From: Talinum fruticosum
Lineage: Eukaryota; Streptophyta; Magnoliopsida; Caryophyllales; Talinaceae
Direction of reading: 5' to 3'
Assembly: GCA_021018815.1 (NCBI GenBank)
Contig: JAITYX010000021.1
Location: 5,671,001 to 5,735,000, forward strand
DNA length: 64,000 nt
Position numbers and translations under genes: made by a program. Shown here piece after piece: positions 1 to 12,540 of the stretch (position 1 is the first letter of the stretch; each line of letters begins with the position of its first letter). Under the pieces are notes generated by a model, which ran no database searches, was not told where the DNA came from, and saw only the letters and a list, made by a program, of their open reading frames with translations.

Positions 1-1
1 C

Positions 2-229
2 AAGCTTTCCAAAAATCCTGTACTCCATGGCAGAAGCAAGCACATTGATGTCGGACATTATTTTCTAAGAGATCTCTGCAAAGATGGATTGATTGAGCTG
101 AAGCATTGTCGAAGTGAAGATCAACTTGCTGATATTTTCACGAAACCCCTCAAGTTCCTTCCTTTTAAGAATATGAGAAGGTTATTGGGAATTTGTTCTA
201 TCGAGGATTCATGGATACATGTAAGCTGA
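2..229 (+). pseudogene. Ty1/copia polyprotein C-terminus (RNase H end), truncated by the window edge
   Basis: Frame 2 is open from the left edge to a TGA at 227-229 (75 codons). It has the typical end of a copia RNase H domain: an HGRSKHIDV block, then a HCRSEDQLADIFTKPLK-like block. This is the last part of the pol polyprotein, the domain that degrades RNA in the RNA/DNA hybrid during reverse transcription. It is followed by a polypurine tract (about 251-259) and an LTR-like sequence, as expected for the 3' end of a copia element in + orientation. The body of the element lies outside the window, so its completeness cannot be judged; this part shows no stop or frameshift. Confidence 0.9.
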
Positions 230-268
230 AGCTTGCTGCGGATGTCCGTTTAAGGGGGACTCTTGGAG

Positions 269-520
269 TGTTAATTATTTTTCTATATTAGTTGATAAAT
301 TTTTATTGTTTAGTAAGTATGTTGAGATAATTTAGGGATATTGGAGTTGTGTTTCCTGATTTTTAGAGGTAGTGCGGTTATGCTTTTCATGAGTTGTTAT
401 CAACCTTGATTTTTCTATTTTTCTATTTTGTCTCGAGCTTATAAGAGCTCCCTGAATTGAATGAAAATAAATCGGTTTTGCAGTCATCCTCTTTCTCTCC
501 TATGCTTACTGCAGCTTTGC
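269..520 (+). repeat. 3' LTR of the copia element (right end approximate)
   Basis: Just after the polypurine tract AAGGGGGAC a TG dinucleotide at 269-270 starts LTR-like sequence with a TATA-like and AATAAA-rich stretch. The right border is uncertain, because the partner LTR is outside the window and no target duplication can be compared. I placed the end at a CA near 520. Confidence 0.5.
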
Positions 521-621
521 ACGTTTTATGTTTACTCGCAACTTTTCAATAGTCTAATGATTATCGAATTATTGTAGAGCTAACAAATCAAGCGAGTTCC
601 GAATTAATATATCTAAATTCT

Positions 622-662
<41 letters not shown>

Positions 663-838
663 GGGGGAGGGGAGGGGACGGGTAATGAGCGAAAAGGGAG
701 TTATGTTAGTTTTATATTTAGGGTTTATAAATTAGCAAATATATACTATAATATATCACTCGTAGTTATTTTTTTCTTATATGTTTTCTTGAATTCAATA
801 AGAGAAATAAAATCAATTTCTCCAAACTTTTTTCCCTC
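521..838. other. Spacer with a GA microsatellite
   Basis: No coding signal. It contains a pure GA repeat at 624-660 followed by a G-rich stretch to about 683, then AT-rich sequence up to the LINE fragment. Confidence 0.6.
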
Positions 839-2866
839 TTTGTAGATGATGTAGTTTTATTTGCTAAAGCAAGCTTGGAACAAGCTTCTTTAATTGAGAA
901 TTGTGTTTCTCGCTTTTGTGAAGCTTCGGGGCAAAAAATTAGTGCATCCAAGTCTAATATCTATTTTTTCCCAAATACGGATGCAAGGTTAGCCACTCAA
1001 ATTTGTAATATCTTAGAGATGAATCGGACGTTGGATTTGGGAAAATATCCGGGCGTCCCGACGATCAATGGTAGAATCACGAAAGCCACGTTTCAAGAAG
1101 TCGTGACTAAAGCGGACAAACGACTTGCGGGATGGAAGTCGAAATGTCTCTCATTAGCCGGTAGAGTTACTCTCATTCAATCTACTGTCAATGCCATTCC
1201 GTCATATTCATTGCAAACAGCTAGATTACCCAGGTCAATTTGCAACGATCTTGATAGGAGAATCGGAAGATTCCTTTGTGGTGGAACAACTACAGAGAGG
1301 AAAACTCACTTGATGGCTTGGGAAGTTGTCACGAGCAATAAGAAAAATGGGGATTGGGCCTCATATCCATGCGCAGCCTAAACAACGCCTAATTAATGAA
1401 ACCGGGATGGCGTCTAAAAATCGAACCCAATAAATTATGGGCCCAGGTTCCGAGGAATAAATACCAAAGGGGAGGGATGTTCAACCCTAATTACTAAGCT
1501 GTTGACTTCCAATGCTTGGAAGGGGATAACTAAAAATGTTCCCATGGTTAACCATGGTGCAAGTTCGATGATAGATGATGGAAGAAGAACGAGATTTTGG
1601 TTAGACCCATAGGCTAACAAAAACCTATGATCGATAGCATAATCTCGGATGTTGCCACGGAAGATCTCAATGCTATGGTGTACAAGATATGGAGTACAGA
1701 TCGCCAATGGAACTGGGATAGATTCGCGAGATCTATTATCCCATGAATTGCTTTTGAAGATAACATCAATTGAAGTGGCTAAAGAGGGAGTTGTAGATAA
1801 TTTCTTTTGGCACGCATCTTCTTCGAGTAAATTCACCATCAATTCAACCATCTCTATCTTAAAAAATGAACCCCTACTAAATGGGAATCGGGATTGGATT
1901 TGGATTTGCGAACCTGATCCCCACAAAGGGTTCAAATGTTCTTGTGGCTTCTTCCCCGAGATAGGCTTATGACCAACCTTAATAGACATAAAAGAGGATT
2001 AACTAATGATCCAAGTTGCAAAATTTACGGGAATCAAATTGAGGACGCAGAGCATGTTATTCGAAGATGTCCTCAAGCAATAACAACTTGGAATTTCTTG
2101 ACATCTAAAGGATGGTATGTGGGATCTGTCAACACCTCCTTTAAATATTGGTTGTTAACTAACCTAAAGAATGAAACAATGGACCGAAATTGGGAGACTA
2201 AGTTCACACTCGACCATTTGGTATATGTGGAAATGGCGTAACTCTCATTGTTTTCCAACCGATGAAACGAGTGCCAACAAATAAGGGTGACTTTCTACTC
2301 CTAAAATTTGAAGAAACCACCAATGCTTTGTTTGACGTCATCAATGCAACTCTTGGCAATAGTCGTCACAAGACAGAAGAATTAATTAGATGGGAACTTC
2401 CTCCGCTAGGATGGGCTATCTTGATTATTGATGGGGCATCCAAAGGTAACTCGGGGCGAGCAGACAGGGGAAAAGCTATTAGAGGGGACAAAGGTGAGTT
2501 GCTTGGTGGTTTTACCGAGAACTACGGCCGGTGCACCTCGGTGATGACGGAGCTTAAAGCCGCTTGGAGGGGACTAAGGTTGGCTAGATCCTTGAGTTTA
2601 AGACAGGTTTGGCTTCAGTTAGATTCAATTTTAGTGATGGGTATGCTCGGGGTACTAAAGAATGGGGTACACAATTTACTCCAATTTTGATGCAAAGCAG
2701 GAGTATTATAGTTGAGTCGAATGGGGAAATCAAAATTACTCACTATTACAGGGAAGCAAATCGGGTCATAGACAAGCTCACAAATTTAGGACTTAGTATG
2801 AATTTAGGCTATCATTTTTTCAATCTCCAATTAGGGATGTTAAGGAGTTGCTTTTACGGATAATGT
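839..2866 (+). pseudogene. Decayed LINE (non-LTR retrotransposon): RT end, zf-RVT and RNase H
   Basis: The fragment begins inside the reverse transcriptase palm: FVDD at 839-850 is the catalytic Y/F-x-D-D motif. The thumb region follows to about 1360 (GKYPGVP, ADKRLAGWKSKCLSLAGR, LIQSTVNAIPSY). After several stops the zf-RVT segment is readable at 1936-2241 (FLWLLPRDRLMTN, then a cysteine/histidine block with one zinc ligand changed to Y). An RNase H domain of the plant RVT_3 type occupies 2380-2866, with acidic residues in DGAS, ELKAA and LDS and a YREANRVIDKL tail. Frameshifts near 1370, 1940, 2260 and 2670 show it is dead. The 5' part (endonuclease and most of RT) is missing, as is common in truncated LINE copies. 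Confidence 0.9.
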
Positions 2867-5096
2867 AGGTGCCGCATGCCCAGATCTATTAATAAATAAT
2901 ATCTTTCTATAGGGGTTCAACCCCTCTTCAGCACTTAAAAAAATTAAATTTTCTTTCCACTCATAATTTTTAAAAATCAAACTTGGCCGTAAAGAGTAAA
3001 GATACTAAACTAATGGTCCCATATCATAGCCCATTGAAGTGGGACAGTTTCAGCACCTTTGACGGGAACGGCCCATTTACTCCTGAACCTTTCTTCACCA
3101 GCGTTGGCCCAAGAAGTGTGATTATCTCAATTATGTTTTTTTTTTTTAAAAAAACTTTTCTATAATGGGATGACATTATATGTCAATGTCACTCTCTAGG
3201 CACAAAAATGGATCACCATCCAAGTTCTTGGGCTTCAGCCTGCCTGCCCTCCTTGGATATCGGAGTCGCGTAATTGACCCAATTCTTCAAATAATTATTT
3301 AATTACATGTTTGGTATATAGAAACGGAAATGAATTAGAGAATAATAATAAAAATAAAAATATTTTATAATAAAAAATCATTCACATGTGGTGTGAGATG
3401 ATAATTCTGATTGGAAATTCGGCTACAGTTATTAATTACTAATATTAACTTATTTTCAATCCTAATCCCACATCATGAACAACAATTTTAGAGAAATTTA
3501 TAAATCAATTCTCGCTTCCATTGTAAATTCTTATCTTGCATGCAAAACGAGCCATAAAAAATTTTAGATGTTAATGATTATGTTTTAAGACGTTGGACAT
3601 TAATATATTAACTTTTTTCTTAGACCTTAACAAACTAATATCGATCTATTAAAGAGTTAGCTTATGTATGAATTCCGATTAATTTTAGACTGTGTTGTTC
3701 AAAAATATCTAACTAGGTGGGAGACTCATTCTAAAATTTGCATTACACCAAAGAAAAATTCATAAGCCTCAGGACCGGAGGGTACATGGCATAGAAAAGA
3801 CAAAACATCCATTATTCTATACAAATATGAATACCCTGAATTTATCCAATTCAAAAAGATCGAGTATAGTGATTAATTATTCGTCCTAATTTTAAATTTA
3901 GATAGTAAATTTTTTTTATCTGAATTTCACACATTAACCGATTTATCCGACTTAAATTTGACCGGAACTTAATTTTTTTATGAGCGTTAATTCTACATGA
4001 TTGAGGAGCCCAAAAAAACTATTGACTATTTGCACTGATTGGGGGCAGATCTAACAAATGCAAGTCACACGACTCCTCATCCCTCGTGACACACGTGCCG
4101 GATTCGAATATTCTGTGTCAAATACTCTAAAACGCAGCTTCTCTTGATTATTCCACGATTATCTACCTAAGCTAAGTGTGAACGTTGATCAAATCCACGA
4201 CAATCATTCATTGGTGGATCCAGGACGGAAAAATAAGAAATTAAGACACGAAACTATGTCGTTTTCTTGATTAAAAATTTATCATTTTATGTATTTTCTT
4301 ACAGACTATCGAATATGATTGATTGGCTTTTATGTAAATAACAAATAAAATAGTACAATAAGTGGAGTCTTCTCATTTAATACAACACCATATTTTATAT
4401 TTTTATCGGTAGTAATTTTGGTGATGTATATGTTACACATGTTATTTGATCAAATATTTTGGCTATTTAATATCATAATTTTGAGTTTAACAATTTTTTT
4501 CTATTTTAAAAAATCTAATGGAATTTGCATATTTAAATTGTCCTCATAATAATTCTAAAATTATTTATTAGAAGTTAGATAAAAGAAATTTGATGTAACT
4601 GATAAAAGAGCTCTTTATTTCAATATTGCAAAATTCAAGTAAATTGTCTCTACATGAGATAATACCGTAAGTAATTTTAATTATGAGTTTGTCGACCGAA
4701 AATAACAGTACTATGTGATATATTATAATATTGTTGCTATATTCTCTAGTTAAAAGTATATTGATGTGGATCCATTTATAGCATAACTATTACTAATTAG
4801 GCAATCCTTTAATATTTTCTATTTATCGAATGTGTTACCTTTCAGATCAGAAAAAAATAAATAAAATTTCCTTAACATTATTGTTTGGAAGAATCAATGG
4901 GCAGTGGATTTGAAGAAATTAACGTGGCTAACACCAACTACTTGAGAATTGCTTACATAAATCAGAGTCTCTGTCTTCACTCTGTTTCTGTTGATACCTT
5001 GCTAGGGTAGGGCAGGGCCCTCCTCATTTACAATTTCCACAACTTCCATCTTCAATATCTCCTCTCTCTCTCTGTCTCCAGATAACCCCAGCAGCA
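2867..5096. other. Intergenic, AT-rich; upstream region of the PLAT gene
   Basis: No gene or recognisable repeat could be supported. Short open frames (such as 2983-3165) lack family resemblance. The last 150 bases form a pyrimidine-rich leader (CTCTCTCTCT near 5060-5080) in front of the PLAT start codon. Confidence 0.5.
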
Positions 5097-5773
5097 ATGG
5101 AAGCCAAGCACATCATCCTCACTCTGTCACTCCTCTTATGCGTCTCCTCCATTATCAGCGCCGCTCATCCTCTACGTGACGTAAGTAGTAGAAAACATAT
5201 ACATCAATTCAACCTTAGTGTCAAATTCAAGTGCATAAATTCATTGAGATGGGATTTTGATTTGGGTTTACTATATTAAATTTGCAGGATGAGTACAATT
5301 GTGTATATACAATCTACATCAGAACAAGCAAGACCATAAACGCCGGAACCGACTCCATAATAAGCCTAAAGCTCTACGACTCAGAGGGGTCTGGCATCCA
5401 CATAAAGAACCTCGAGACATGGGGAGGGGTCATGGAGGAAGGCCACGACTACTACGAGAGGGGCAATTTGGACATTTTCACAGGCCGAGGCCCCTGCCTA
5501 GACGGACCTGTGTGCTCCATGAAGCTCATCTCGGACGGGTCCGGGCCGCACCACGGGTGGTACTGCAACTATGTGGAGGTCACCACCACGGGGCCTCATA
5601 TCCCGTGCCAACAGCAACTCTTCACCGTGGAGCAGTGGTTGGCCCTTGACCGCTCCCCTCACACCCTCACCGCGGAGAGAGACAACTGCAACGCAACTAC
5701 TAGCGTTGCCCATCGTCGGCCTACCAATGATCTCCTCCCCATTGACGTCGTTCCTCGGGTTGCTTTCTCTTAG
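5097..5773 (+). CDS. PLAT/LH2 domain-containing protein, secreted (PLAT-plant-stress type)
   Basis: Two exons: 5097-5180 and 5288-5773, with a 107-bp intron (GTAAGT...GCAG) in phase 0; 189 residues. Residues 1-23 are a hydrophobic signal peptide (a run of L, S and I ending in SAAHP). The PLAT beta-sandwich covers about residues 30-145, with family blocks CVYTIYIRT, AGTDSIISLKLYD, IKNLETWGG, YERGNLDIF, GPCLDGPVC and GPHHGWYCNYVEVT. A conserved cysteine-bearing tail follows (EQWLALD, ERDNC). Plant PLAT proteins of this size are ER or apoplastic stress-responsive proteins (PLAT1/2/3 in Arabidopsis); no enzyme domain is attached, unlike lipoxygenases. The start is the first ATG, directly before the signal peptide. 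The reading frame is intact. It diverges from the TTL gene: their stops face each other across about 1.07 kb. Confidence 0.95.
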
Positions 5774-6846
5774 ATCAAGTTCATCAATATAATTATGCCG
5801 CGATGATTTTGAGATTTATTATGTCTATTTGTGTTATAGTATATTTGGCCATGTATGTATGTAAATCTGTAATCTGTAATAAGCATCGTTTGCATTTGGC
5901 AAGTGAGGAATTTAATTTGATCATATGCCATTTCAAGGGTTTCTGTCTGGTTTTTTGATGAAATTATTCCAAATTGATCATACGCACTTTGAACAAAAAT
6001 TCTTACTTCTCGTACCAAGAGATATGCATCAGTACCAGGGCCGCAATTGAGTCATCTGATTGTTTGGCATCAGCTTACGCAGTCAGTGCAGGCGGGTTGG
6101 GGGGTGGGGGCGGAAAATTTCAGTCCATGACAAATGGCTAGCCCTTGATTTCATTGCCGCCAGAAAGTACTCACAGTCGTCTCAAGCCACTGCCCATACC
6201 GCCTCACCAAGACTAAACCGCAGGCCACACCCGGATTTCCAGCTCCTTGTCTTCCAATTAAAATTCAACCATGTCAAATAATGATGTTTTGAGAACAGCA
6301 CTATATTCATCTGCGTTGTAATTACGTTGATAATAATTTTTGATTTAGGAAATTTACCCCTGGCGTATAATTATATACTCCATTAGTTACCCCCTGGCAT
6401 ATTATATCGAAAGAACAAGGGTCCGACCAGATCAATATGAAACTGCAACTGTCAGCAAAGTTTGTCAATCAAGCCGAGTTTACAATTTACTTATCTTGAT
6501 TGTAGTCTTATCTTGTTACTGAAATAATGTTTCCCAACACTAAAAAGACATGTAATTTTACTCTCGATGATAATGGAGAAAAAGATATCAATCGAATTGA
6601 ATTCAAAGAACTAAAAAACTTACACAGAATGACCCCTGCCATACCCTTTCAAACAACTGATTAGCTTAGGGGTTTTGTCGTCTCTATACACTCTGAAAGT
6701 CACACCTGCAGCACAAACTGCTTGGATAAAATTCCAACGTTTTCTTTTCCTCTATCTATGCAATTTCTATGTATGATACAAAATGAAAAAAAGGGAAAAA
6801 AAGAGAAGAATGACAAGTTCCCTCTACATTCTATTTTCAGTGTAAG
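5774..6846. other. Intergenic between two convergent genes
   Basis: Holds the 3' untranslated regions of the PLAT gene (+) and the TTL gene (-). No further gene or repeat is visible. The open frame at 6060-6281 shows no family similarity. Confidence 0.5.
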
Positions 6847-9800
6847 CTAGCTTATGAATTCTTTCAACGAGCTCTCTAAGGCTTCATGATCTTCTCCAGG
6901 AACTTCTTTCACCCTTGAGCCGCTTCTGTATATCTTGAAGGCTGGAATAGAGCTAACACTCTCGGATTTCACCAACCACTGATTCTCTTCGGCCTCAACC
7001 TGAAAAATTGCAAAGATAAATTCAGGTTGTTATTGAGAACCATTGCATAATGTCAGTATATATACTGTATAAATGTAAAATGGAGACAAAATGGAGACAA
7101 ACCTTGATGAATTTTATGGTGAGGTATCTCTTGCAAAGTTCTTCCATAAATTGTAGCATTTGCTGGTCTCTTGGCTTGTTAGAGAAGAGAACCACTGACA
7201 AACCTGCCCGATGGTGCCATGAGATATTGTGAATGTTAATGCTTAGTTAATGTTCTTAGGAAAGAATAAGAAATTGTTATGTGAAACAGTACAGTTACCA
7301 GGCCAGGACGTCAAGTGTCTGAAGTGCTCGTTGCTTTGGAGTTTAACGACACCATCATTCCCGAATTTCATGTTTGATACATCTTCTCCTCGCTGTTTCT
7401 TAAGTTGTAGCTGGGATTCAAACAATGCCTCGCACACTCTCACATCCCCTGGTGATTCTTGCAACAGGATCTCATAATCTCTTATTGCAAGTTCCCATTT
7501 TTGCAACTAGCATACACATAAAAGAACCATGAATTCCAACTATGTAGTAGTTTATCCAACTCTAGACTAAAATACTAGAAAAATGCCCTGGTGAAATAGG
7601 ATCAAAGATTACACTAGATGCATGACTTCTCTAATTAAGCTGGATATGGTAGCATCAGTTTTACGTGAGGTTGGGTCAATTTTAGGTCCTGGCAGTGTTT
7701 AAGCTTGTCAAGAAAACACCAATATTGGTCAATTTTGCTAGATCTGTCAAATATAACCAGAACTGAAGTGCCTGAAATGAGAACAGAGATTTGGAGTACC
7801 TTGGCATTGCAATCAGCTCGTCTTAGTCTAGCTTTGGTGTAAGAAGGGCGTACATTGAGGGCAGCTGTACAGTCCTCAATGGCTTTCTCAACCTTGCCAA
7901 GTTTGATACGACAAGCAGCTCGATTACATAGCAAGACAGAGTTGTAAGGGTCATGTTCAAGCCCCTGACCATAAGCGGTGCAAGCTTCTGAGAACCGAGA
8001 GTCCTTGAAGAGGTCATTCCCATGAGACCGAGCTGCTGACACAGCTCGAGCCCTTCTCATTACTATGCCCACTTCCCTGTTTAAGGGATCTAATCTACCT
8101 GCAAGCTCTGCTGCTCCTAATGCCTCATCAAACCTGTTAACATCCACCCAAAATCCTTGAGAACACACTCATATTTTTGGCATGGAAGCTAAGGGTTGGA
8201 AGAAGCCGGATCCCAGGAAGGTATTCTGAAAGATATAGTGAACCTAATAAGGATGTAGCTTTAAGACTTTTTGTTCTAACAAGATTCGCTTATATTCAGA
8301 ACTACTATCATGCTAAGAACTTCCTAAAGAAGTGGAAAAATACTCGTTAGTCATACATTCAAACAAGGAATACAACAGTCGATACGCTAGCTCATTCGGT
8401 ATGTCATATTCAGATTTGTTACATATGTTCCCGACTTTTATGTATCTCTACAGAACTGTCTAGCGTACTGTATAAGACCCTGTCAGGAAGAATAACCACA
8501 AGCAAGTCTTGCAATTACTTAAATTGCGCTTAAGGATTTTGGGAGAAACTTCAAATTAAAGCTATGCCACAAGCAAATTTTCAAATGATTTTCAATTCTT
8601 TTGACCATGTAACCACAGAGATTACTTAATTAGTGAAGATCCACGCTGAATGGGTTGTTCACCTAATTGCTGCCATGTTTTTAATGAAGAAAACTTAACG
8701 CGTTTCTAAGAGTCGGAAAGTCATTAGCTTAGAGTGGACGACGGTTTGACATATATACTAAAACCTTGGGACAAAGAGAAGTTGTAGGGAACTAATCTAA
8801 AGGAAACAATACAGACAATTTGACAAAGAAAAGTCTGTTTAATGAATGATTGGCTGGCTATTAATCTTGTGGGAGAAGCTAAACTGTCGACAAGGTCAAA
8901 TTAGTAATATTTCCCACAACCTAATCATGCTTAACAATTTTAAAAGCTTAGTTGGTGATTGGATAGGGTCAAGGATTAAATACAGTTTAATCTTCAATTA
9001 AATCTTCTTTCTCCAGGCATTGGATAAGCCTTTTGAGCTGTCTGACAATACATGGTTAGCATAATCATGATTCCAGCAACTAATCAACCCCCATGACCTT
9101 TTTGGCTAATTAAATCAACTTCTTTTGACAAAGAGGCTCCAAATAGTTTATGTAAGGACATAACACATAAAGAAGAAGAAAAAACAGGACCACAATGAAC
9201 AACAATAACAAGCATCTTGCAGTCTGATATAATGAGACAGGATCTCGAGAGATCTGAATGTAGATAACTTTACCCTTGCCATTTTTTAAGAGACCCGAAA
9301 GGAGCAGGTAATGACAATTAGAATTTTAGAGGAAATAAAGACTAACCTTCCAACAGCCATATCAACCTGAGCCTTGATCACCAACAAGGAAGCATTGGAA
9401 GTAGGACCAAAGAACTTAGTGCATTGATCCACACCAAAATGTGGACTGTTTGCCAATGATATATCAGCATCTTGGTACCGGTGGAGCTTCAAATATGCCT
9501 CTGATTGCAATGCAAATATCTTGATTGCACATATACAGGAAGCAAAATCATTAGTTAACTACGGATGGATCTTTGGTATAATGAAAAACTAAATCCGGTT
9601 TGAGGACAGCGGACTAACCAATGGTGCAGAGTCGGCACCAGCAGCGATGGCATTACTTGATTCTCCGAGCAAAGTGTGCCAATCCTTGCGCCTCTTGGCC
9701 TCATCACACTTCTTAAGGTGGGCTAGCACAATTTTCGCCTTATTCATTTCATCTGGGTCGGCTTCTGGCCCAGCTTGTCTGAAATGATACACGGCCTTTT

Positions 9801-10913
9801 CTTCCTCTCCCAATCTGGTCAATGTCATAGATTTCCAAACGTAAATAAATAAATCAAACATTCAACGTGGGTTAAGTACATGAATGATCACGGTATGTAA
9901 TGTACCTGAGGTAAAGATTAGCCAAACGGTGGTGAGCCCTCTGGTATCGGGGCTCGATCCTAATGGCTTCTCTGCACTCAAATACAGCCTCAAGAAGGCG
10001 GCCAAGAGCAGCCAAAGCAGCACTCTTGTTACTCCGATAGGCGGCCTTGGACGGGTCCAAATCGACTGCCCTTTCATACAATGCCAAGGCCTCAGCAAAT
10101 CTTCCATTCTTGTAGTCCTCGTTTCCCATGATCTTCAGCTCCTCAGGGTCCATCCTGCAAGACAATGCCCGGCACAGGGAAGGCCCTTCTACTGATGATT
10201 TCACACCCTTTTTCTGTTGTTGGTTCTTCTTGTTGACGATGTTCCCCATCCCACTATTCAAATACCTCGAATTGTTACTGCTTGGATGAGTCTGGTGAAG
10301 ATCATCCCTCCCATTGGGCTTCGAGTAGGTATAAGTGGTTCCTCCGAGCTGCCTCAAGTTACCCAAATTCCTATGGGCCAATTGAGCACCCCTCGGTTCC
10401 TCTGGTGCTCGGCTATCAAGCCCTCTAGCTCACCGGATATCCCTGACGCCTCCTTGGGAACCGTCTTATTCCTCTGGCTCTGCTGTGGCACCGTCCCTGT
10501 ATTCCTTGACACCGGCACCATACTTGTTTCATTATGGGGCGCCTTATGATTAGTATCATTATGACTCGTTGGGTATTGCTTCGGCCTTGGAGAAGGAATG
10601 TTAGGCTGAGGAGACGGTGAAGAAGAGGTGGCTCGAGGAGCCCCGCGATGAGGGGAGGGTACAGGAGAAAGGGGAGGGAAACCATTCTTAAGGTCTTGAT
10701 CAAAACCGCCTTTTCTTCGCTTGGAAGAGTGGCCAGTGCTTGTGATTTTCCGGGTGCTAGTGAAAATGATGTTAACATTGCCATTGGTTCGGGTCGGGAT
10801 TGAGCCTGTTGATGCTGATCGCCGAGTCAAGAATTTTTCTTCCGCCCAAAAAATGCATTGAATAGCCCGCATCCTGATGACGATGTCTTGTCTGGGGACA
10901 ATTCATTCGTCAT
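6847..10913 (-). CDS. TTL1: TPR repeat-containing thioredoxin-like protein (TTL family), two apparent single-base lesions in exon 1
   Basis: Seven exons on the minus strand: 10913-9906, 9814-9619, 9519-9347, 8133-7800, 7506-7299, 7203-7103, 6999-6847. All junctions are GT-AG and phases close (about 724 residues if two missing bases are allowed; Arabidopsis TTL proteins are about 680-700). A low-complexity, Ser/Pro/Asn-rich N-terminus is followed from about residue 255 (MDPEELKIMGNEDYKNGRF) by TPR repeats in two blocks, then a thioredoxin-like domain in the last 110 residues. The usual WCGPC redox site is absent (SNKPRDQQ lies there), as in the family. TTLs are scaffold proteins in osmotic stress and brassinosteroid signalling. 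Exon 1 needs +1 base in the A/T runs at 10834-10853 and +1 in the C run at 10389-10392; without them the protein stops after about 28 codons. Intron 3 is long (1.2 kb). The subgroup (TTL1/3/4) is not certain. Confidence 0.9.
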
Positions 10914-12540
10914 CTTTGTCTGGTTTTTGGTAATTTGTTTGGTTTGATCAAGAATTCTAAAGCACCATGCATGAAGGAAGAATCAGAACAGAATTTATCA
11001 AATAAACGAAAATGGGCACAGGATGAAATTAAACAGGGATTAAGAATGCATGGAGGAAGAAGAACATAAAATATCAAATGATCAAAAATGGGTATATGAT
11101 GAAATTAAACGAGGATTAAGAAACAGGGTGGTTCATATGATTTCATCTAATCACATTTTAATTTCGTCATAAGCACGCAGCCCCCTTTGAGCGGCGCTGC
11201 TGCCTACTTCTCTCTCTCTCGATGTTGACAAAGCTGCGGAATAGAAGGAAGATGGGAGCGAATACACACCATTTGAAAACACAAATAGGAGAAGAAACTT
11301 TTATAAGATTTTGCGCAAAAGGAAGAAAGAAAACTCCTCTCTACTTTATTCTTTTATTTTACTATTATTTTCCCCTCTTGTCAATTCATTTCATTAAAAA
11401 AATAATAATCATAAAAGACTCACCAAATTATATGTAATTTTGTAATTTTAAAAAATTGCAAATAATAATTTAATTACATATAACTCAATAATAAGAATTA
11501 GCACCCTTTCCGCCTTATAGTCTCGTATATTTTAATTGTTTTACAACAACATTTTCATAATTTATTTACGAAAAAGGATTTTCATTTCCATTTTGTGTTG
11601 TTGGGTGGGGTAGGGTTTGGGGATGGCTGGTGAGAATGAGAAAAGCTGGAGACCAGGTCAAGGATCTTTATATATATTTTTAGAGATATTTTTTTGTTGT
11701 TTTTTTTTTAAAAAAAAGTAAGGATGTTTAAGGTGAATGCGATTCATTTCATATTCAGATTCCCCACCAATTTTGGTGTTGGGGGTCCCGCTTGTTTTTG
11801 TTGCAAAATTTCACACAGTTGGACACAAGATTTAATACGGCCATTAAAATTGTTGGGAGTGAGAGGACGAGTTTGTCATTCGCACTGTTTGAGCACTCTC
11901 ATCTCGTCTCTCACTATGCCTGCCAGCTACGCCTTTTACACCTGCCGACCACCTTGCCACGTTCGAAAAATCGCGTAAGATGCAAGCTTATATAGTTATT
12001 TGCTTAAACTTATTGCTCAAAAACTCAATGTCGTATCTCGAATGATCCACAAGATACTTTATCAGATAATTAAAATTTATCGCTTTAACTAATAAACATT
12101 TTTATGATAGTCTCAAAATACATGAGGTTACGATACTCATAATTATTTTATAAGATAGCCTCTGAATTATGATGTACTTTGTTAAACAAATGGAGAAAGG
12201 TCAACGAAGAATTTTTTTAAAAAAATGTAAAATAAAGAGTGATGGATTGTCTCCAGGAGCCAAGGAGACCGACGTAGGGCTGCAGAGAAACGGCAGGGTG
12301 GGACACAAGATCCATTGAGTTAACAACGAAATCACAATCAATTTCTGGCGCCAGCCTCAAATTATAAATACCAACACCATCCGATAGAAAATTCAAAAAA
12401 AAAAAAAAAAAAAAACAAGGGTCCAAATTGAAGTCCCCTCCGTAATGTGAAAGTTATGTATCTTTAACCAACCATTCAATGGAGAACAGCTCTAATCGAA
12501 TTGAACATAAACAGGACTTTTCTCCAGCCCCAAATAAACA
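10914..12540. other. Upstream region of the TTL gene and intergenic spacer
   Basis: Contains a CT-rich run at 11210-11220, presumably in the TTL leader, followed by AT-rich sequence with T and A runs (for example 11695-11717 and 12393-12415). No gene is supported. Confidence 0.45.

Noticed and set aside
4060..4110. Possible tRNA B-box (GGATTCGAATA)
   Set aside because: No A-box at the right spacing and no cloverleaf; not a tRNA gene.
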